Shown: positions 35,827 through 47,735, counted from the stretch's first letter. The stretch: 64,000 bases of DNA from Nitrobacter sp. Nb-311A (GCF_000152905.1 NZ_CH672416.1:137398-201397), one strand, 5' to 3'. A program made the numbers and translations. Notes: generated by a model from the letters alone, not told the origin.

Positions 35827-37557
35827 TCAATCGTTGAAGAATCGCCCTTCCTTCACCTCCGCGACATACCCGGCGCGAATGGCGAAGTCGCCGAAATGTT
35901 CGCCGGGATTGCGATCGCGGGCATAGTGGCCCAAGGTCTTGTCGAGCGCCTCGAGAATCGCAGGCTCGCCGACATTCTCCAGATACATCTTGTTGAGCCG
36001 CTCGCCGTGGAAGCCGCCGCCGAGATAGAGATTGTATTTGCCAGGCGCGCGGCCGGTGAGTCCGATCTCGGCGATATACGGACGCGCGCAGCCATTCGGG
36101 CATCCCGTCATCCGGATGGTGATCGGATCGTCCTTGAGTCCATAAGTGTTGAGGATCGCCTCGATCTTGGTGACGAGATCCGGCAGGTAACGCTCGCTTT
36201 CGGCCATCGCCAGACCGCATGTCGGCAGCGCCACGCAGGCCATCGAGTTGAGGCGCAGGCCGCTGCGGGTCTCGAATTGATCGAGGCCGTATTCCTTCAT
36301 CAGCGCCTCGATCTCGGGCCGATCCTTCGGTTCGATATCGGCAATGATGAGATTCTGGTTCGGCGTGACGCGGAACATGCCTTTGTGAACCTGCGCAATG
36401 GCGCGCAGGCCGTCCATCATCGGGTGGTCGGGCGTGTTGATCACGCGGCCGTTCTGAATGAAGAGGACGCAATGCTCGCGGCCATCCTCGCCCTTGACCC
36501 AGCCGAGCGGATCGCCGTTCGAGGTGAAGGTATAGGGCTCCGCAGGCTTGAGAGCGAAGCCGAGACGGCGCTCGACTTCCCCCTTGATCCAGTCGAGTCC
36601 CTTTTCGTCGATGGTATATTTGAAACGAGCGTGCAAGCGGTCGAGACGGTCGCCGTAATCGCGCTGGACCGACATCACCGCATCGATCGTCGGAAACAGC
36701 TTGTCCGCGTCGATATAGCCGATCACGCTGGCCAGGCGCGGATAGGTCTTCGGCGACTGATCGGTGCGGCCAAGGCCGCCTCCGATGGCGACGTTGAAAC
36801 CCATCAGCTTGCCGCGGGGCGCGATGGCGATGAAGCCAAGATCCTGGCCGTAGACATCGATATCGTTGCTGGGCGGGATCGCGAATCCGATCTTGAACTT
36901 CCGCGGCATATAGGTGCGCCCGTAGAACGGCTCCTCGGGGCCGTCGGTTTCCTCGCGCTCGGCGCCGTACCAGATTTCCTTGTAGGCGCCGGTCCTGTGA
37001 ACCGCATGGTCGCTCGCGCGCTTGGCGAGCGCGTAAACCTCGGCGTGCAGCTTCGACAGGTCAGGATTGACGGTGCTCATGACCCCGCGGGTGTCGTCGC
37101 CACAGGCCGCCTTGGTGTCGAGAAGGACATCGCGCAATCCCTGGATCAGGCTGCGCAGGTCATGCTTCATGACGCGATGAAACTGGAACGTCTGCCGCGT
37201 GGTCAGCCGCAGCGTGTCGCCTGCGTAGTTGCGCGCAAGCTCGTCGAGTTTCAGCCACTGTCCCGGACTGCAGACGCCGCCCGGCAACCGCACGCGCGCC
37301 ATGAACGAGAACGCCGCTTCCAGTTTCTGACGCCGGCGCTCGTCGCGAATATCCCGGTCGTCCTGCTGATAGATGCCGAAGAACTTCATCAGCTTGGCGT
37401 CGTTCGCCGTCACCGCCGACGTAATCTCGTCGGCCAGACTCTGCTTGATCGTGCCGCGCAGATAGTCGCTGTTGGCCTTCAGCGTTTCGTCCGGCCCGAG
37501 CTTGTCAAGCGGTTGGGAGACATCACGGCTGCGATCGGGTTGTGTCTTTGCGTCCAC
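35827..37557 (-). CDS. cysI: Assimilatory sulfite reductase hemoprotein subunit
   Basis: Reduces sulfite to sulfide by six electrons using siroheme and a coupled [4Fe-4S] cluster. The cluster and siroheme cysteines are in ACVALPTCGLAMAE and MTGCPNGCARPY. RLTTRQTFQFH and VNPDLSKLHAEVYALAKR-type segments are also standard. The frame is open far upstream into cysJ, but GTG at 37557 (reading MDAKTQPDRSRD), ten bases after the cysJ stop, is the plausible start and gives 576 residues. Its partner cysJ supplies electrons from NADPH. Confidence 0.93.
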   Translation of the reverse strand: MDAKTQPDRSRDVSQPLDKLGPDETLKANSDYLRGTIKQSLADEITSAVTANDAKLMKFFGIYQQDDRDIRDERRRQKLEAAFSFMARVRLPGGVCSPGQWLKLDELARNYAGDTLRLTTRQTFQFHRVMKHDLRSLIQGLRDVLLDTKAACGDDTRGVMSTVNPDLSKLHAEVYALAKRASDHAVHRTGAYKEIWYGAEREETDGPEEPFYGRTYMPRKFKIGFAIPPSNDIDVYGQDLGFIAIAPRGKLMGFNVAIGGGLGRTDQSPKTYPRLASVIGYIDADKLFPTIDAVMSVQRDYGDRLDRLHARFKYTIDEKGLDWIKGEVERRLGFALKPAEPYTFTSNGDPLGWVKGEDGREHCVLFIQNGRVINTPDHPMMDGLRAIAQVHKGMFRVTPNQNLIIADIEPKDRPEIEALMKEYGLDQFETRSGLRLNSMACVALPTCGLAMAESERYLPDLVTKIEAILNTYGLKDDPITIRMTGCPNGCARPYIAEIGLTGRAPGKYNLYLGGGFHGERLNKMYLENVGEPAILEALDKTLGHYARDRNPGEHFGDFAIRAGYVAEVKEGRFFND

Positions 37558-37567
37558 CAAACTGGCC

Positions 37568-39403
37568 TCAATAAACGTCGAGCCGATAGCGGCGATCACG
37601 CTGCAGCGCCGAGAGATAAGCACCCGCCTCGTCGCGATCGAGGCCGCCATGCTCGGCAACGATATCAGTCAACGCCGCGTGGACATCAGGCGCCATGTGG
37701 GCGCTATCGCCGCAGACGTAGAGGTACGCGCCCTCCTCGAGCCACGCGTAAACATCACGGCCCTGGCGGCGCAGACGATCCTGCACATAGGTCTTGGGCG
37801 CGGCGTCCCGCGAGAACGCCAGATCGAGCCGGCTTAGCACGCCATTCTTGATCAGGTCCTGCCACTCGACCTGATAGAGGAAATCGCTGCGGAAATTGCG
37901 TTCGCCGAAGAACAACCATGAGCGTCCGGACGCGCCGCGGGCTTCACGCTCCTGCATGAAGGCGCGGTACGGTGCGACGCCGGTTCCGGCGCCGATCATC
38001 AGGATCGGCACATCATCATCGTCCGGCAGATGGAAGTGATCGTTGGACTGGATATAGACCGGAATCGAAGCATCCGCCTCGGTGCGCGCGGCGAGATAAC
38101 CGGATGCGACGCCGGTACGCGGCACGTCGTGCAGCGTATAGCGCACCGTGCTGACCGTGAGATGCGCCTCGTCCGGAGCGGCGGCAAGGCTCGAGGCAAT
38201 CGAGTAGAGCCGCGGCTGCAACGGCCGAAGACCTGCAACGAATTGTGCAGCGTCGATGCCCGGCGCCGGAAACCGGCTAACGACATCGAGAATATGATGG
38301 TTGTGCTGAAAGGCCGCGCGCGGCTCCTTCTGATCGGGCGCCCGCAACGCCTGTAGTTCGTCGGAGCCCGTGATCTCGGCCCAATGATCGAGAAAGCGCG
38401 GCGTGAGCGCCGTAATCTCGAACGTCCCACTCAGCGCTTCGCCGAGACTTATTGTGCCCTGCTTCACAGTAACAGGGGTATCGGCAGACAGCGACAGCTT
38501 TTCCAGCATGGCCGCTACGAGCAACGGATCGTTACGCGGCACGACACCCAGCGCATCGCCCGGCTGATAGGTCAAACCCGAATCCGCCAGCGACAGTTCG
38601 ATATGGCGGGTTTCCTTGGTCGATCCGCGCCCGGTCAGCACGATGTTGTCGATGACGGCGGCCTGGAACGGATGCTTCTTGTCGAATGCCGTGGACAACG
38701 GCGCATCGCTCCGCGCCGTTGTCGCCGGCGCAGAGACAGATGCCTGCGCGGTCGGAGCCAGGTTGGCGACAACGTCCGCAATCCACGCGTCCGCGGCATC
38801 CTCGTAATCGACATCGCAGTCGACGCGATCGGCCAGGCGTTGCGCCCCCAATTCCTCGAGCCGCCGGTCGATCCGCTTGCCCGCCTCGCAGTATTTTTCG
38901 TAGGTCGAATCGCCCAGCGCCAGCACCGCATAGCGCAGCTGCGGCAGTTTGGGAGCTTTGCGGCTCTCCAGAAATTCGAAGAACCCGACAGCGGTCTGCG
39001 GCGCATCGCCCTCGCCGTGCGTGCTGGTGATGACGAGCAAATCCTGTTCGTCCTTAAGACCGCGCGTCTTGTAATCCGCCATATCGGCGAGACGCGCCTG
39101 GATTCCCTTTGCGGCGGCGTTGTCGACGAGCGCTTTGGCGAGGGTTTTGCTGTTTCCGGTCTCGCTGCCGAACAGGACGGTCAGGAGCCGCGTTGCGGAT
39201 GCGGCGGCGGGGCCGCTCTGCGAAGGAGGCGGGAGCTCCGCAACGTCAGTTGACGCGACGTTAGCCCGCGCCCGATGACTGAGACCTGCGAAATAGCCGC
39301 TGATCCAGATCGCCTGCTCATGACTGAGAGACGTCGCAAGCTGGTTGACCTGCGTCCACTGATCCGTCGTGAGAGCTGAACCTGGAAATTCCAACTTTGT
39401 CAT
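37568..39403 (-). CDS. cysJ: Sulfite reductase [NADPH] flavoprotein alpha component
   Basis: A 611-residue diflavin reductase passing electrons from NADPH via FAD and FMN to CysI. The flavodoxin domain (about 75-210) has LFGSETGNSKTLAKAL and STHGEGDAP. The FAD domain (about 240-460) has RLYSIASS. The NADPH domain has MIGAGTGVAPYRAFMQER and FFGERNFRSDFLY, ending YLSALQRDRRYRLDVY. Start at ATG 39403. It is the first gene of a cysJ-cysI unit, with metB further downstream. Confidence 0.94.
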   Translation of the reverse strand: MTKLEFPGSALTTDQWTQVNQLATSLSHEQAIWISGYFAGLSHRARANVASTDVAELPPPSQSGPAAASATRLLTVLFGSETGNSKTLAKALVDNAAAKGIQARLADMADYKTRGLKDEQDLLVITSTHGEGDAPQTAVGFFEFLESRKAPKLPQLRYAVLALGDSTYEKYCEAGKRIDRRLEELGAQRLADRVDCDVDYEDAADAWIADVVANLAPTAQASVSAPATTARSDAPLSTAFDKKHPFQAAVIDNIVLTGRGSTKETRHIELSLADSGLTYQPGDALGVVPRNDPLLVAAMLEKLSLSADTPVTVKQGTISLGEALSGTFEITALTPRFLDHWAEITGSDELQALRAPDQKEPRAAFQHNHHILDVVSRFPAPGIDAAQFVAGLRPLQPRLYSIASSLAAAPDEAHLTVSTVRYTLHDVPRTGVASGYLAARTEADASIPVYIQSNDHFHLPDDDDVPILMIGAGTGVAPYRAFMQEREARGASGRSWLFFGERNFRSDFLYQVEWQDLIKNGVLSRLDLAFSRDAAPKTYVQDRLRRQGRDVYAWLEEGAYLYVCGDSAHMAPDVHAALTDIVAEHGGLDRDEAGAYLSALQRDRRYRLDVY

Positions 39404-39790
39404 CGCAAGCAAAACCTCGGGAGCGAACTGCCAGCCGCCGCGATTGACACTTCACAGGTCGGGGCGAGACGCCGCACGAAACGGTAACTTCACATCAGTT
39501 TCGACAATTCGGCCCCTTGAATAGGGCTGATTTGACAAAGAAAACAAGCGTTATTGAGAATAAAAAATAATACCCTTCCCTGAGCAGCCAGAACGAAATG
39601 ATTATTTCACTCCCCCGGTCTTTTTTAGAATTGCACCGGAAGCATCCGTGACGTTGGCCGCCGGCGCTGTCCGATATCCTCCGCTGTCATCGGCGTCATC
39701 GAACCCCAGCCGTTCGAGGAGGCTAAACCGGGACCAGCCAATGGCGAAATCCAATCCTCCCCGCGATGCAGGGAGGATCGGCCAGGTGTC
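39404..39790. other. Intergenic region upstream of cysJ
   Basis: About 390 bp, no gene seen. The middle (39530-39575) is strikingly AT-rich, including a run of A/T near 39555-39572, and probably contains the cysJ promoter. Near the clpB end a hairpin ATCCTCCC/GGGAGGAT (about 39754-39778) lies past the clpB stop but has no T-tract. Confidence 0.5.
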
Positions 39791-42427
<2,637 letters not shown>

Positions 42428-42648
42428 GAAATCTCCCCGGCCTGCCGCACCTGCCCCGAAAGCACAGAAGCAGCATCCTCGTTGCATATGCTGGCCGCAT
42501 TGACATTCCTCAACCGGCAGCGGTCGACTCGCCGGATCGTTCAATCCGGACTGTCACGAATGTAGGAATAGCCTCCCAGAAAATGAAGGGGCGCTTGGAT
42601 GCTCGCCTCAATGGCAAGCCTCGCAGGAATCCACTGGGATTGTTGTTC

Positions 42649-42700
42649 TGACGCGTTTCCTTCGCGCGAACCGGTATCCACATCGCTCGAAAACGCTATA
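42649..42700 (-). repeat. Interspersed repeat, partial inverted copy between clpB and the MOSC gene
   Basis: On the minus strand this reads TATAGCGTTTTCGAGCGATG, then GGATACCGGTTCGCGCGAAG and GAAACGCGTCA, matching the left half of the repeat seen at 49791. The hairpin half is missing. Confidence 0.8.
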
Positions 42701-42710
42701 AACAGCAGTT

Positions 42711-43487
42711 ATGTTCAAAATCTGCGACGCGGCCGTCGCCGCCATTTACCGTTATCCCGTTAAAGGCCTGTCCGCCGAACCCCTGCGACACGCGGCCCTC
42801 TCCCCAGGCGAAACTGTTCCCGGTGACCGCACCTATGCGATCGAGAATGGTCCGACCGGATTCGATCCTGACGAACCGCGGTATTTTCCAAAGTCCAGGT
42901 TTCTGATGCTGATGCGCGACGAGCGGCTCGCCACGCTCGACAGCCGCTATGACGACGCCAGCCGCATCCTGACAGTCCGAACCGGCGGCGAGGAGGTGGT
43001 GCGCGCCGACCTCGGAACAGCCGAGGGCCGCGCCGCGGTCGAGCGGTTCTTCGCCGCCAACTTCGCGCGCGAACTGAAGGGACCGCCTCAGGTTCTGGTC
43101 GGCAACGGACACAGCTTTTCCGACGTCGCCAGGAAGGTGGTCTCGATCATCAACCTCGGCAGCGTCGCCGCGATCGAACAAATGGTGGGGCGGCCGGTTC
43201 ACCCGCTACGCTTCCGCGCCAACCTGTACGTCCGCGGCTGGCCGGCCTGGAGCGAACTCGACCTGCTCGACCGCACGCTCGCGATCGGAGAGGTCAGGCT
43301 CAAAGTGGTCAAGCGGATTGTTCGATGCACGGCCACCAACGTCGACCCGGAGACCGGAGCGCGCGATCTCGACATTCCGAACGCGCTGGCGCGAACGCTG
43401 GGGCACCGCGACTGCGGAATCTATGCGGAAGTCATCGCCGGCGGCACTGTCAGGATCGAAGACAAGATCGAAACGCTTCGGGAATAG
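42711..43487 (+). CDS. MOSC domain-containing protein
   Basis: A 258-residue protein with the N-terminal MOSC beta-barrel (AIYRYPVKGLSAEPL, PGDRTYAI) and the MOSC core at about 130-255, including RCTATNVDPETGARDLDIPN with the conserved cysteine. Related proteins move sulfur or bind molybdenum cofactor (mARC, YcbX-like). There is no ferredoxin domain here. Substrate unknown. Confidence 0.85.
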   Translation: MFKICDAAVAAIYRYPVKGLSAEPLRHAALSPGETVPGDRTYAIENGPTGFDPDEPRYFPKSRFLMLMRDERLATLDSRYDDASRILTVRTGGEEVVRADLGTAEGRAAVERFFAANFARELKGPPQVLVGNGHSFSDVARKVVSIINLGSVAAIEQMVGRPVHPLRFRANLYVRGWPAWSELDLLDRTLAIGEVRLKVVKRIVRCTATNVDPETGARDLDIPNALARTLGHRDCGIYAEVIAGGTVRIEDKIETLRE

Positions 43488-43556
43488 GACGTTTCGAGCA
43501 AAGCATGTCCTCGAGCAAAGGCAAAACGGCACGGACATGGTCCGTGCCGAACTGCT

Positions 43557-44171
43557 TCAGTTAGGCACCACATAGGCGTAGACACGGCTACGCGGATAGA
43601 CCGACTCCGCGACGCGCCGGCCGTGATTGCCCGATACGACAATGGGATTGCCCCGCCGATCGATGCCGCTGACGACACCGACGTGACCGCCGCCGCGTCG
43701 AGTCATGACGGCGATGGCGCCGACCTGCGGACCGGAGACCCTTCGACCATAATGCGCGAACGAACGCGCCATGTCGGAGCCCGTCCCCCGGTGCCCGGCG
43801 CGCTTCAGAACCATGTTCATGAAACGCGCGCACCAGAGCCGGCTACGGCCCGTCGGATTGCCTCCGATGTAGCGGCGGGCTTCGGCGACGATGTTCGAGA
43901 CCAGGCCCCCGCCGGTCGCCGGACTGAGGGCGGCGTTGGCATTCCTCCGCTCACGCGCGTGCGTACGCCGCGTGTGGCGGTATCCGCGATAACGATACCG
44001 GTAATGCCAGCGAACGTAATGATGGTGTTTATAATGATGAACGTGCGCGTAGTGTCCCGCACGGTGGTAAGGTCTTGCCAAGGCCGGCATCGCAACCGCA
44101 ACGACAGCCAAGAAACATATCGCTAGTGCCAAAATACGCGGCATCCAGCGCAACGCAACTAACTGGAACAT
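43557..44171 (-). CDS. Exported TIGR02594-like (CHAP/NlpC-type) protein
   Basis: A 204-residue protein beginning at ATG 44171 with GGGGAG upstream. The signal sequence is LALAICFLAVVAVAMPALA. A His/Tyr/Arg-rich basic stretch YHRAGHYAHVHHYKHHHYVR follows. The C-terminal domain has SRLWCARFMNMVLKRAG and GGGHVGVVSGIDRRGNPIVV, a Cys then His arrangement typical of CHAP-like amidase/peptidase folds. It may act on peptidoglycan. I recall such proteins being annotated as TIGR02594. Confidence 0.75.
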   Translation of the reverse strand: MFQLVALRWMPRILALAICFLAVVAVAMPALARPYHRAGHYAHVHHYKHHHYVRWHYRYRYRGYRHTRRTHARERRNANAALSPATGGGLVSNIVAEARRYIGGNPTGRSRLWCARFMNMVLKRAGHRGTGSDMARSFAHYGRRVSGPQVGAIAVMTRRGGGHVGVVSGIDRRGNPIVVSGNHGRRVAESVYPRSRVYAYVVPN

Positions 44172-44576
44172 ACATGCTCCCCTGTGACACCTCCCTATTC
44201 CCCACACGCTTCACGGTGAAATCCGCTCTTATGTCGTGCCGAGAAAACGCGGCGCCTTGAAATCATGGGGGGGAGGCTTTTTGAAGTCATACCTGCATTG
44301 CGTTTAGCGCATATCTGCATTGCAGCATAGGACTACGAGGAACCGCGCGCTTCTCCAAGTATCTGTTGTTAATAACATTTTTAAGTCGGCATAAAGTCAC
44401 CCAGCCGATCTTGCAGAGACGACCGGGTGTTGCCACGTTGCGCCGCAACGCAGTTCCGAGCCCCAGAAATGAAAATTCACGAAGCCAAATCAGGATGATC
44501 AATCAGCCGGTCGATCCAAACATCACGAACGTGATCGCCGCGAAAGGCGCGCATTCATTCGTCCTGTCCCGAAGCC
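44172..44576. other. 405-bp intergenic region with a short direct repeat
   Basis: No gene is convincing. It contains the spaced direct repeats annotated at 44288-44323 and an AT-rich stretch near 44360-44385. Confidence 0.5.
44288..44323. repeat. Two 14-bp direct repeats 22 bp apart
   Basis: CATACCTGCATTGC at 44288-44301 and CATATCTGCATTGC at 44310-44323 differ at one base. Their starts are 22 bp apart, about two helical turns, a layout common for regulator half-sites. Confidence 0.7.
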
Positions 44577-45245
44577 TTAGCGGCCTTCTTCCCCTCGGCT
44601 GAGCAAGAACACGCCCTGTTCCCCGAACATGTTCCAGAACCACCAAGGCGCGTTGAACCGCAGCGGCCGCCCGTACAGATTAAGCGCGACCGCACGCTCC
44701 ATCTTGACGTTGATTTCGTCGCAGAGCTGGACGAAATCCTTGATGGTGCAGAAATGGATATTCGGGGTGTCGTACCATGTCGCCGGCAGATTGTCCGTGC
44801 GCGGCATATGGCCACCGATCAGAAGCTGAACACGCATCTTCCAGTGACCGAAGTTCGGAAACGAAACGACGGCGCGCCGGCCGATCCGCAGCAGATGTTC
44901 CAGCACCGTTTTTGGCTGCCGCGTAGCCTGCAGGGTCTGCGACAGGATGACGTAATCGAAGGCGTCGTCGGGATAGTTGGCGAGATCGGTATCGGCGTCG
45001 CCCTGCACCACGGCAAGGCCTTTGGCCACGCAACGATTGACGCCCTCACGCGACAGCTCGATGCCGCGGCCATCAATGCCCCGCGTCTCGAGCAGTTGCA
45101 AAAGATCGCCGTCGCCGCAACCGACGTCCAGAACCCTTGAACCGGACTCGATCATCCCCGCCAACAGCAGATGATCGCTGCGATAACGGTCAGCCGCCCG
45201 CGGAGCGACCCCATTCAACGGCAGCGACGGCTGCTCCACGCTCAT
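44577..45245 (-). CDS. metW: Methionine biosynthesis protein MetW
   Basis: A class I methyltransferase-fold protein (motif I SGSRVLDVGCGDGDLLQLLE) of the MetW family, which pairs with MetX in homoserine O-acylation. Family segments are LPATWYDTPNIHFCTIKDF and SFPNFGHWKMRVQLLIGGHM. The start is probably ATG 45245 (MSVEQPSLPL), two bases after the metX stop; ATG 45260, overlapping metX, is possible. Length is 222 residues. The gene order metX-metW supports the assignment. Confidence 0.92.
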   Translation of the reverse strand: MSVEQPSLPLNGVAPRAADRYRSDHLLLAGMIESGSRVLDVGCGDGDLLQLLETRGIDGRGIELSREGVNRCVAKGLAVVQGDADTDLANYPDDAFDYVILSQTLQATRQPKTVLEHLLRIGRRAVVSFPNFGHWKMRVQLLIGGHMPRTDNLPATWYDTPNIHFCTIKDFVQLCDEINVKMERAVALNLYGRPLRFNAPWWFWNMFGEQGVFLLSRGEEGR

Positions 45246-45246
45246 C

Positions 45247-46446
45247 TCATTGCCCTGCATCAGCCAGGCCCCGGGTCTTTCCCGCCGATTCCAGGAATGC
45301 ACGCGCGATGTCAAAGAATTCGGGAACGTCGAGCAGGAAGGCGTCATGGCCGCGATCGGTCTCGATCTCGGCGAATGAAACTCGCGCACCGCCGGCATTG
45401 AGCGCATGCACGGTCGCCCGCGATTCGGACGTCGGAAACAGCCAGTCGCTCGTAAACGAGACCACGCAGAACCGGGTGTGGGTATCGCGAAACGCCGCCG
45501 CCAGCACGCCGTTATGATCGGCCGCGACATCGAAATAATCCATCGCCCGCGTCAGATAGAGATAGCTGTTGGCGTCGAAGCGCTCGACGAATGACGACCC
45601 CTGATGACGCAGATAGCTCTCGACCTGGAAATCGGCATCGAACGAAAATGTCGGTAACTCGCGATCTTGCATCCGCCGTCCGAACTTGCGGTGCAGCGCC
45701 GCGTCCGACAGATAAGTAATGTGCGCGGCCATCCGCGCCACGCCCAGGCCCCGGTGGGGATGGGTGCCCTGCTCGACATAGCGGCCCTCGCGCCAGTCGG
45801 GATCGGCCATCACCGCTTGCCGCCCCAGTTCGTGAAACGCGATGTTTTGCGCGGAGTGGCGCGTGCTGCAGGCGATCGGCAGCGCTGAAAACACGCGCTC
45901 CGGATAGGCCACGCACCACTGCAGCACCTGCATGCCGCCCATCGAGCCGCCGACCACCGAAAACAGCGTATCGATTCCGAGGCGGTCGATCAGCATGGCT
46001 TGCGCGCGCACCATGTCGGGAATGGTGATGACGGGGAAGTCCAGACCCCATACCTTGCCGGTCGCGGGATTGATCGAGGCGGGGCCGGTCGAGCCCATGC
46101 AACCACCGATCACGTTGGAGCAGATAATGAAATACTTGCTGGTGTCGAGTGGCTTGCCAGGCCCCACCAGGGTCACCCACCAGCCGGGTTTTCCGGTCAC
46201 CGGATGATGGTTGGCCACATGCTGGTCCCCGGTAAGGGCATGGCAAATCAGGATAGCATTGGATTTTGCAGTATTGAGTTCACCGTAGGTCTGGTAGGCG
46301 ATCTGGAACGGCGCGAGATCGATACCGCAATCGAGCGGGAGCGGGTGATCGCTTCCGAAGGTTGCGACCTGCGAAGTGGGATGATCCGCTTCCTGAGCCC
46401 GATACTCGGCCTGAACCGGGCTCGATACTGATTGCACCTTCACCAT
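45247..46446 (-). CDS. metX: Homoserine O-acetyltransferase
   Basis: Activates homoserine for methionine synthesis. An alpha/beta hydrolase with the nucleophile elbow [28 protein letters not shown] near the oxyanion region, [13 protein letters not shown], and the catalytic Asp and His in SFTSDWLFP and [10 protein letters not shown]. From ATG 46446 (MVKVQSVSS) it is 399 residues. The frame is open far upstream through the riboswitch, but that part is the untranslated leader. Acetyl versus succinyl specificity is not certain from sequence. Regulation by the SAM-II riboswitch is visible directly upstream. Confidence 0.93.
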   Translation of the reverse strand: MVKVQSVSSPVQAEYRAQEADHPTSQVATFGSDHPLPLDCGIDLAPFQIAYQTYGELNTAKSNAILICHALTGDQHVANHHPVTGKPGWWVTLVGPGKPLDTSKYFIICSNVIGGCMGSTGPASINPATGKVWGLDFPVITIPDMVRAQAMLIDRLGIDTLFSVVGGSMGGMQVLQWCVAYPERVFSALPIACSTRHSAQNIAFHELGRQAVMADPDWREGRYVEQGTHPHRGLGVARMAAHITYLSDAALHRKFGRRMQDRELPTFSFDADFQVESYLRHQGSSFVERFDANSYLYLTRAMDYFDVAADHNGVLAAAFRDTHTRFCVVSFTSDWLFPTSESRATVHALNAGGARVSFAEIETDRGHDAFLLDVPEFFDIARAFLESAGKTRGLADAGQ

Positions 46447-46498
46447 CCTGCCGCTGACCTCCGCCGGCGGCTGGAGAAGCCGCCGGATCGCAGGCCAT

Positions 46499-46531
46499 AA
46501 AAAACCCGGCCCGAACTTGGGTTCGGCCGGG
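46499..46531 (-). terminator. Intrinsic terminator in the metX leader
   Basis: Read on the minus strand: stem CCCGGCCGAAC with GTTCGGGCCGGG (one bulged G), loop CCAA, followed by a T-tract. It lies between the riboswitch and the metX start, so it is the likely regulated terminator. Confidence 0.9.
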
Positions 46532-46557
46532 ATCAGGATTTCGCTGTCCCCGGCCTG

Positions 46558-46610
46558 TTTAGCAAGTTGTTTAACGTGGCTGCAAGCCGGCCGGCTCAAA
46601 TGACCACGGG
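46558..46610 (-). ncRNA. SAM-II riboswitch (SAM_alpha) upstream of metX
   Basis: The minus-strand leader reads CCGTGGTCATTTGAGCCGGC, then CGGCTTGCAGCCACG and TTAAACAACTTGCTAAA. These are the stem strands, loops and the 3' GCTAAA pseudoknot segment of the SAM-II class, typical of alphaproteobacterial metA/metX leaders. Binding of S-adenosylmethionine forms the pseudoknot. With the downstream terminator this should lower metX-metW expression when SAM is plentiful. Confidence 0.95.
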
Positions 46611-46769
46611 GACGAAAAGTAGCCCGCTGCACGCTTTTCGTCAAGACAAGCGGGCTGCCTGCCAACTGTCCACGCAAACGCAGTCGCAAGAAGGCTCGCT
46701 GAAACGGGATGCGAATGTTAGAAGCGAACCGCTGGCCGACGCTCCTCCACACGGCCGACAGGTTGCATC

Positions 46770-47621
46770 ATGACGAAAACCGCCCCCGCGCCTCCGTCTC
46801 TGCAGGAATTGCGCAAAGAGATCGATGCCATCGACGAGCAGGTTCACGGCCTGCTGATGCGTCGCGGCGACATCATTGACCGCCTGATATCGGTGAAGCA
46901 GACCCAGGAGGTCGGCTCCGCATTTCGTCCGGCGCGCGAAGCTGACATGATGCGGCGTCTGGCGCAGCGTCATCGTGGCATCCTGCCGCTCGACACCGTC
47001 GAAAGCATCTGGCGCGTCATCATCGCGACCTTCACCTACGTTCAGGCGCCGTTCTCGCTGCACGCCGATCTGTCGCTCGGTGAATCCGCCATGCGGGATT
47101 CCGCGCGTTTCCATTTCGGTTTCACCATACCCTTCGTGCCGCATTTCAACGCGCAGGCCGCCGTGGAAGCCGTGGCGAATGCGAAAGGCGACCTCGCGCT
47201 CGTCTCGGCGACCTCCAGCCGCGCGCCGTGGTGGCTTGCGCTGGAAGCCGACGGCGCGCCCAGGATCATCGCCCGCCTGCCCTTCATCGAGCGCGCCGAT
47301 CATCCGGCCGCGCTGCCGGTGTTCGTGATTTCACGGGTCGCCGACGATGCGCGGGTCACGGAAGTGGAGACCTGGAGCGTGCGCGTCTCCGGCTGGAATG
47401 CCAATACCGCCCGGACACTGTCACCGCTCGCCGAGATCGTTGCCGTGCCCGATACCGCCTTCGACGGCGCGGCGCTGCTGGTGTCCATCACGGGCGGCAC
47501 CAGCCTCGACACGATCAAATCCGCGCTGATCGAGGCCGGCGCGTCGGTGCGCTCGACGGCTCTCGTCGGCAGTCACGCAACGCGCTATACGATGCCATCC
47601 AACAGGGCGGATCGTCCGTAA
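46770..47621 (+). CDS. AroQ-type chorismate mutase with an extra C-terminal domain
   Basis: Residues 1-92 form the helical chorismate mutase: LQELRKEIDAIDEQVHGLLM, RRGDIIDRLISVKQ and RPAREADMMRRL, with the usual Arg/Lys/Arg pattern (R15, R31/R32, K43, R57). It converts chorismate to prephenate for Phe and Tyr synthesis. Residues about 95-283 are a second domain that I cannot identify confidently; it lacks clear prephenate dehydratase signatures but might be a divergent periplasmic-binding or regulatory-type domain. It heads a run with hisC and tyrC, divergent from riboswitch-controlled metX. Confidence 0.85.
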   Translation: MTKTAPAPPSLQELRKEIDAIDEQVHGLLMRRGDIIDRLISVKQTQEVGSAFRPAREADMMRRLAQRHRGILPLDTVESIWRVIIATFTYVQAPFSLHADLSLGESAMRDSARFHFGFTIPFVPHFNAQAAVEAVANAKGDLALVSATSSRAPWWLALEADGAPRIIARLPFIERADHPAALPVFVISRVADDARVTEVETWSVRVSGWNANTARTLSPLAEIVAVPDTAFDGAALLVSITGGTSLDTIKSALIEAGASVRSTALVGSHATRYTMPSNRADRP

Positions 47622-47628
47622 CGTCCCG

Positions 47629-47735
47629 ATAGCGTTTTCGAGCGAAGCGGATGACCTGTTTGCGTGAAGAAAACGCGTCAAAACAACAATCTAGGGCTTC
47701 GCTTCTGATTCGCTCGGACGCGAAAACGCTCTAGT
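47629..47735 (+). repeat. Interspersed intergenic repeat, copy between chorismate mutase and hisC
   Basis: Begins ATAGCGTTTTCGAGCGAAGC, continues TTTGCGTGAAGAAAACGCGT and ends with the hairpin-like GCTTCTGATTCGCTCGGACG and AAAACGCTCTAG. It sits inside an apparent operon, ending about ten bases before the hisC ATGs. Confidence 0.85.

Noticed and set aside
35896..37851. 651-codon open frame on the plus strand
   Set aside because: It is antisense to cysI, whose product is unmistakable; long shadow frames are common in GC-rich DNA and this one has no domain features.
39754..39778. Terminator after clpB
   Set aside because: The ATCCTCCC/GGGAGGAT hairpin has no T-run on the clpB strand, so it was mentioned only as a hairpin.
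42428..42650. RpoH (heat-shock) promoter before clpB
   Set aside because: A CCCTTCA-like stretch is present near 42580 on the minus strand, but the -10 match is too poor to annotate.
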